Of a stretch of DNA of 64,000 nucleotides, positions 62,766-64,000 are shown piece after piece (positions within the stretch are counted from its first letter, which is position 1; every line of letters begins with the position of its first letter). A program made the translations under genes and the position numbers. The notes beneath the pieces were generated by a model, which saw only the letters and a program-made list of their open reading frames with translations, did not search any database and was not told the origin of the DNA. Source of the DNA: Ustilaginoidea virens (taxonomy: Eukaryota > Ascomycota > Sordariomycetes > Hypocreales > Clavicipitaceae); contig NC_057318.1 of NCBI RefSeq assembly GCF_000687475.1, forward strand, positions 2,418,001-2,482,000, in the 5' to 3' direction.

Positions 62766-64000
62766 TATAAAAACTTTCGCAATTTCGCCCGCACCTAGGT
62801 AGCAGTATAGAACCGCTTTTAAAATTAATTCTAATATTCCTAATCGCCTTTTCTCATCCGTTTACCCCCCTCGCCTATAGTATATCGCATCTAAAGAGTA
62901 GGCACGGTAGGCGCAAATAAAGTAATAGATATCGATAGAGGGAATAAGGGCGGTATTATATAAAGCCGCTATAACCCGACTATTACGATTGCGAATAGTA
63001 CGCAGTGCAAATAGACCGAGACTAAACCTATCTAAGGGCAGATGCGACCTATAGCTAATATGATTAATGACTTTATAAAAAAGCTATAAGACTATATCCC
63101 CCTAGTAGTATTAGGAAGAGTGCGAAAGGCTATAAACTATATAGTAGAAACCGTTTGGTAGGAGATTAACCCAGGAAATATTTATACCCCTATTAGAACC
63201 CTAATGCAAACAATTAAAACCGCAATTAATAAGGCTATATAGAATCTCCTAAAGACCGCGCTAGCCCCTACTATATAGGTATTTATCGCTATATAAGGAT
63301 ATACTGCCGCTATACTACCTTAATGCAGCCTAGCTCCCCTAGCGGTACCCCCCTATATCTACCGCAAAGTCCTTATTAAAGGAAATATTATTAGTAGAAT
63401 CCTCTAAAACTATACTCTAATCGAAATCGTTAATATAGTTAATAGGGCTACTACTGAGGGAGCGGTAATTACGGCCTATAGACTCTATAGTAGTAATATA
63501 ATTATCACCTTTAAAGAAGAAAAGGTAAGCTATACTATAGATATAACTTAGGTCTGCCCTACTTTCGGCTAAAAAGTAGAACTTAATCGATACTTATTTA
63601 GTATTATTATTAAAAGCTTCCCGACCTATTATACTATAAATACCGCAATAAAGGATATCTAGTTAAATCTTATTAAAGCTAATAAAAAAGGCTTTATTAA
63701 GGTCTCCCTTTATTACCCTAGGGGGACTATAATATAAGCGCCTCTAATTATAGGGGTCGATTCTATTAATTTTATAAATAAGCTCTATAAAGCCGGTATT
63801 ATATACTAAATAGAGATATTTAAAGCCGAACCCTATAACGATACTATATACCCCTATTAGTATTATAATTGCTTTAAATTCGGCTATATCGCTGCGTACT
63901 ATATAGTAGTAGCCTGCTATAGCCGGTGCGGCTCTATGCCACCTAGAGGGTGAATAAAGCTATCTAGCTATTATATAGAACTAATGCAAATCCTACCTTA
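62766..64000 (+). mobile_element. LINE copy 9, 5' end and ORF1, runs off the window
   Basis: Begins with AAAAACTTTCGCAATTTCGCCC, the 5' signature of the full-length LINEs, and follows 30.45-31.65 kb of copy 7 through the ORF1 region, including the zinc-knuckle segment (about 63860-63930). Inserted in the gypsy-B integrase. RIP-mutated. Confidence 0.85.

Overview
The window is from a filamentous ascomycete (Pezizomycotina-type) nuclear genome with a two-speed layout. About 58 kb is a graveyard of retrotransposons almost devoid of CpA/TpG and swamped with TpA. In-frame TAG/TAA stops stand where Gln/Trp codons would be, and catalytic Asp codons have become Asn. This is the signature of repeat-induced point mutation (RIP). 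Only one stretch, about 46.4-51.95 kb, has ordinary codon use and short introns with GT..AG ends and CTAAC/CTAAT-type branch sites. It carries two intact, convergent housekeeping genes: a derlin (Der1-like ER membrane protein, + strand, 2 exons, 246 aa) and SEC23 (COPII coat GTPase-activating subunit, - strand, 7 exons, 771 aa). Both act at the endoplasmic reticulum.

Left block (1-26.5 kb): tandem, inverted and nested copies of a Tad1-like LINE. Its ORF1 carries CCHC knuckles, and its ORF2 carries an APE-type endonuclease with a GDFN motif and a reverse transcriptase with a former FADD box. The 3' region has a C-rich tract, a GCT/ATT trinucleotide tract, a conserved stem-loop and a (TAA)n tail. 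Single solo LTRs have landed at 7.16 kb (copia-1 family, TSD gtatt) and 19.03 kb (an un-RIPped 558-bp LTR, TSD gtata).

Central nest (21.35-43.97 kb): a nest that target-site duplications (TSDs) let one unpeel. A minus-strand LINE was hit by a miniature 590-bp LTR element (TSD gcggc). One of that element's LTRs was hit by a copia element (TSD gtaca, 724-bp LTRs, a primer site matching the anticodon arm of initiator tRNA-Met, PPT AGAGGGGG). The copia integrase was hit by a nearly full-length LINE (15-bp TSD). That LINE was hit by a solo LTR of the same copia family (TSD agaat). A separate 5'-truncated LINE with a 16-bp TSD sits in the outer LINE's ORF1.

Gene-island borders: on the left lie the 3' end and LTRs of gypsy-B, a copia-2 solo LTR containing a ~50-bp minisatellite, and a gypsy-A 3' LTR (to 46,385). 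On the right, a degenerate Tc1/mariner transposase starts only about 260 bp upstream of the SEC23 start codon. It is split by a solo LTR of the miniature family (TSD atacg) and cut by a gypsy-B LTR.

Right block (53-64 kb): a minus-strand gypsy-B end, a gypsy-A LTR + gag, another copia-2 solo LTR (TSD atact), LINE fragments, a gypsy-B copy with recognisable protease, RT (YLNN in place of YLDD), RNase H and integrase, and finally a plus-strand LINE inserted in that integrase and running off the window.

I see no secondary-metabolite cluster, effector gene, CRISPR array or convincing tRNA gene. The interest lies in the nested architecture, the miniature LTR element, the RIP state of individual insertions, and the survival of two secretory-pathway genes in the middle.
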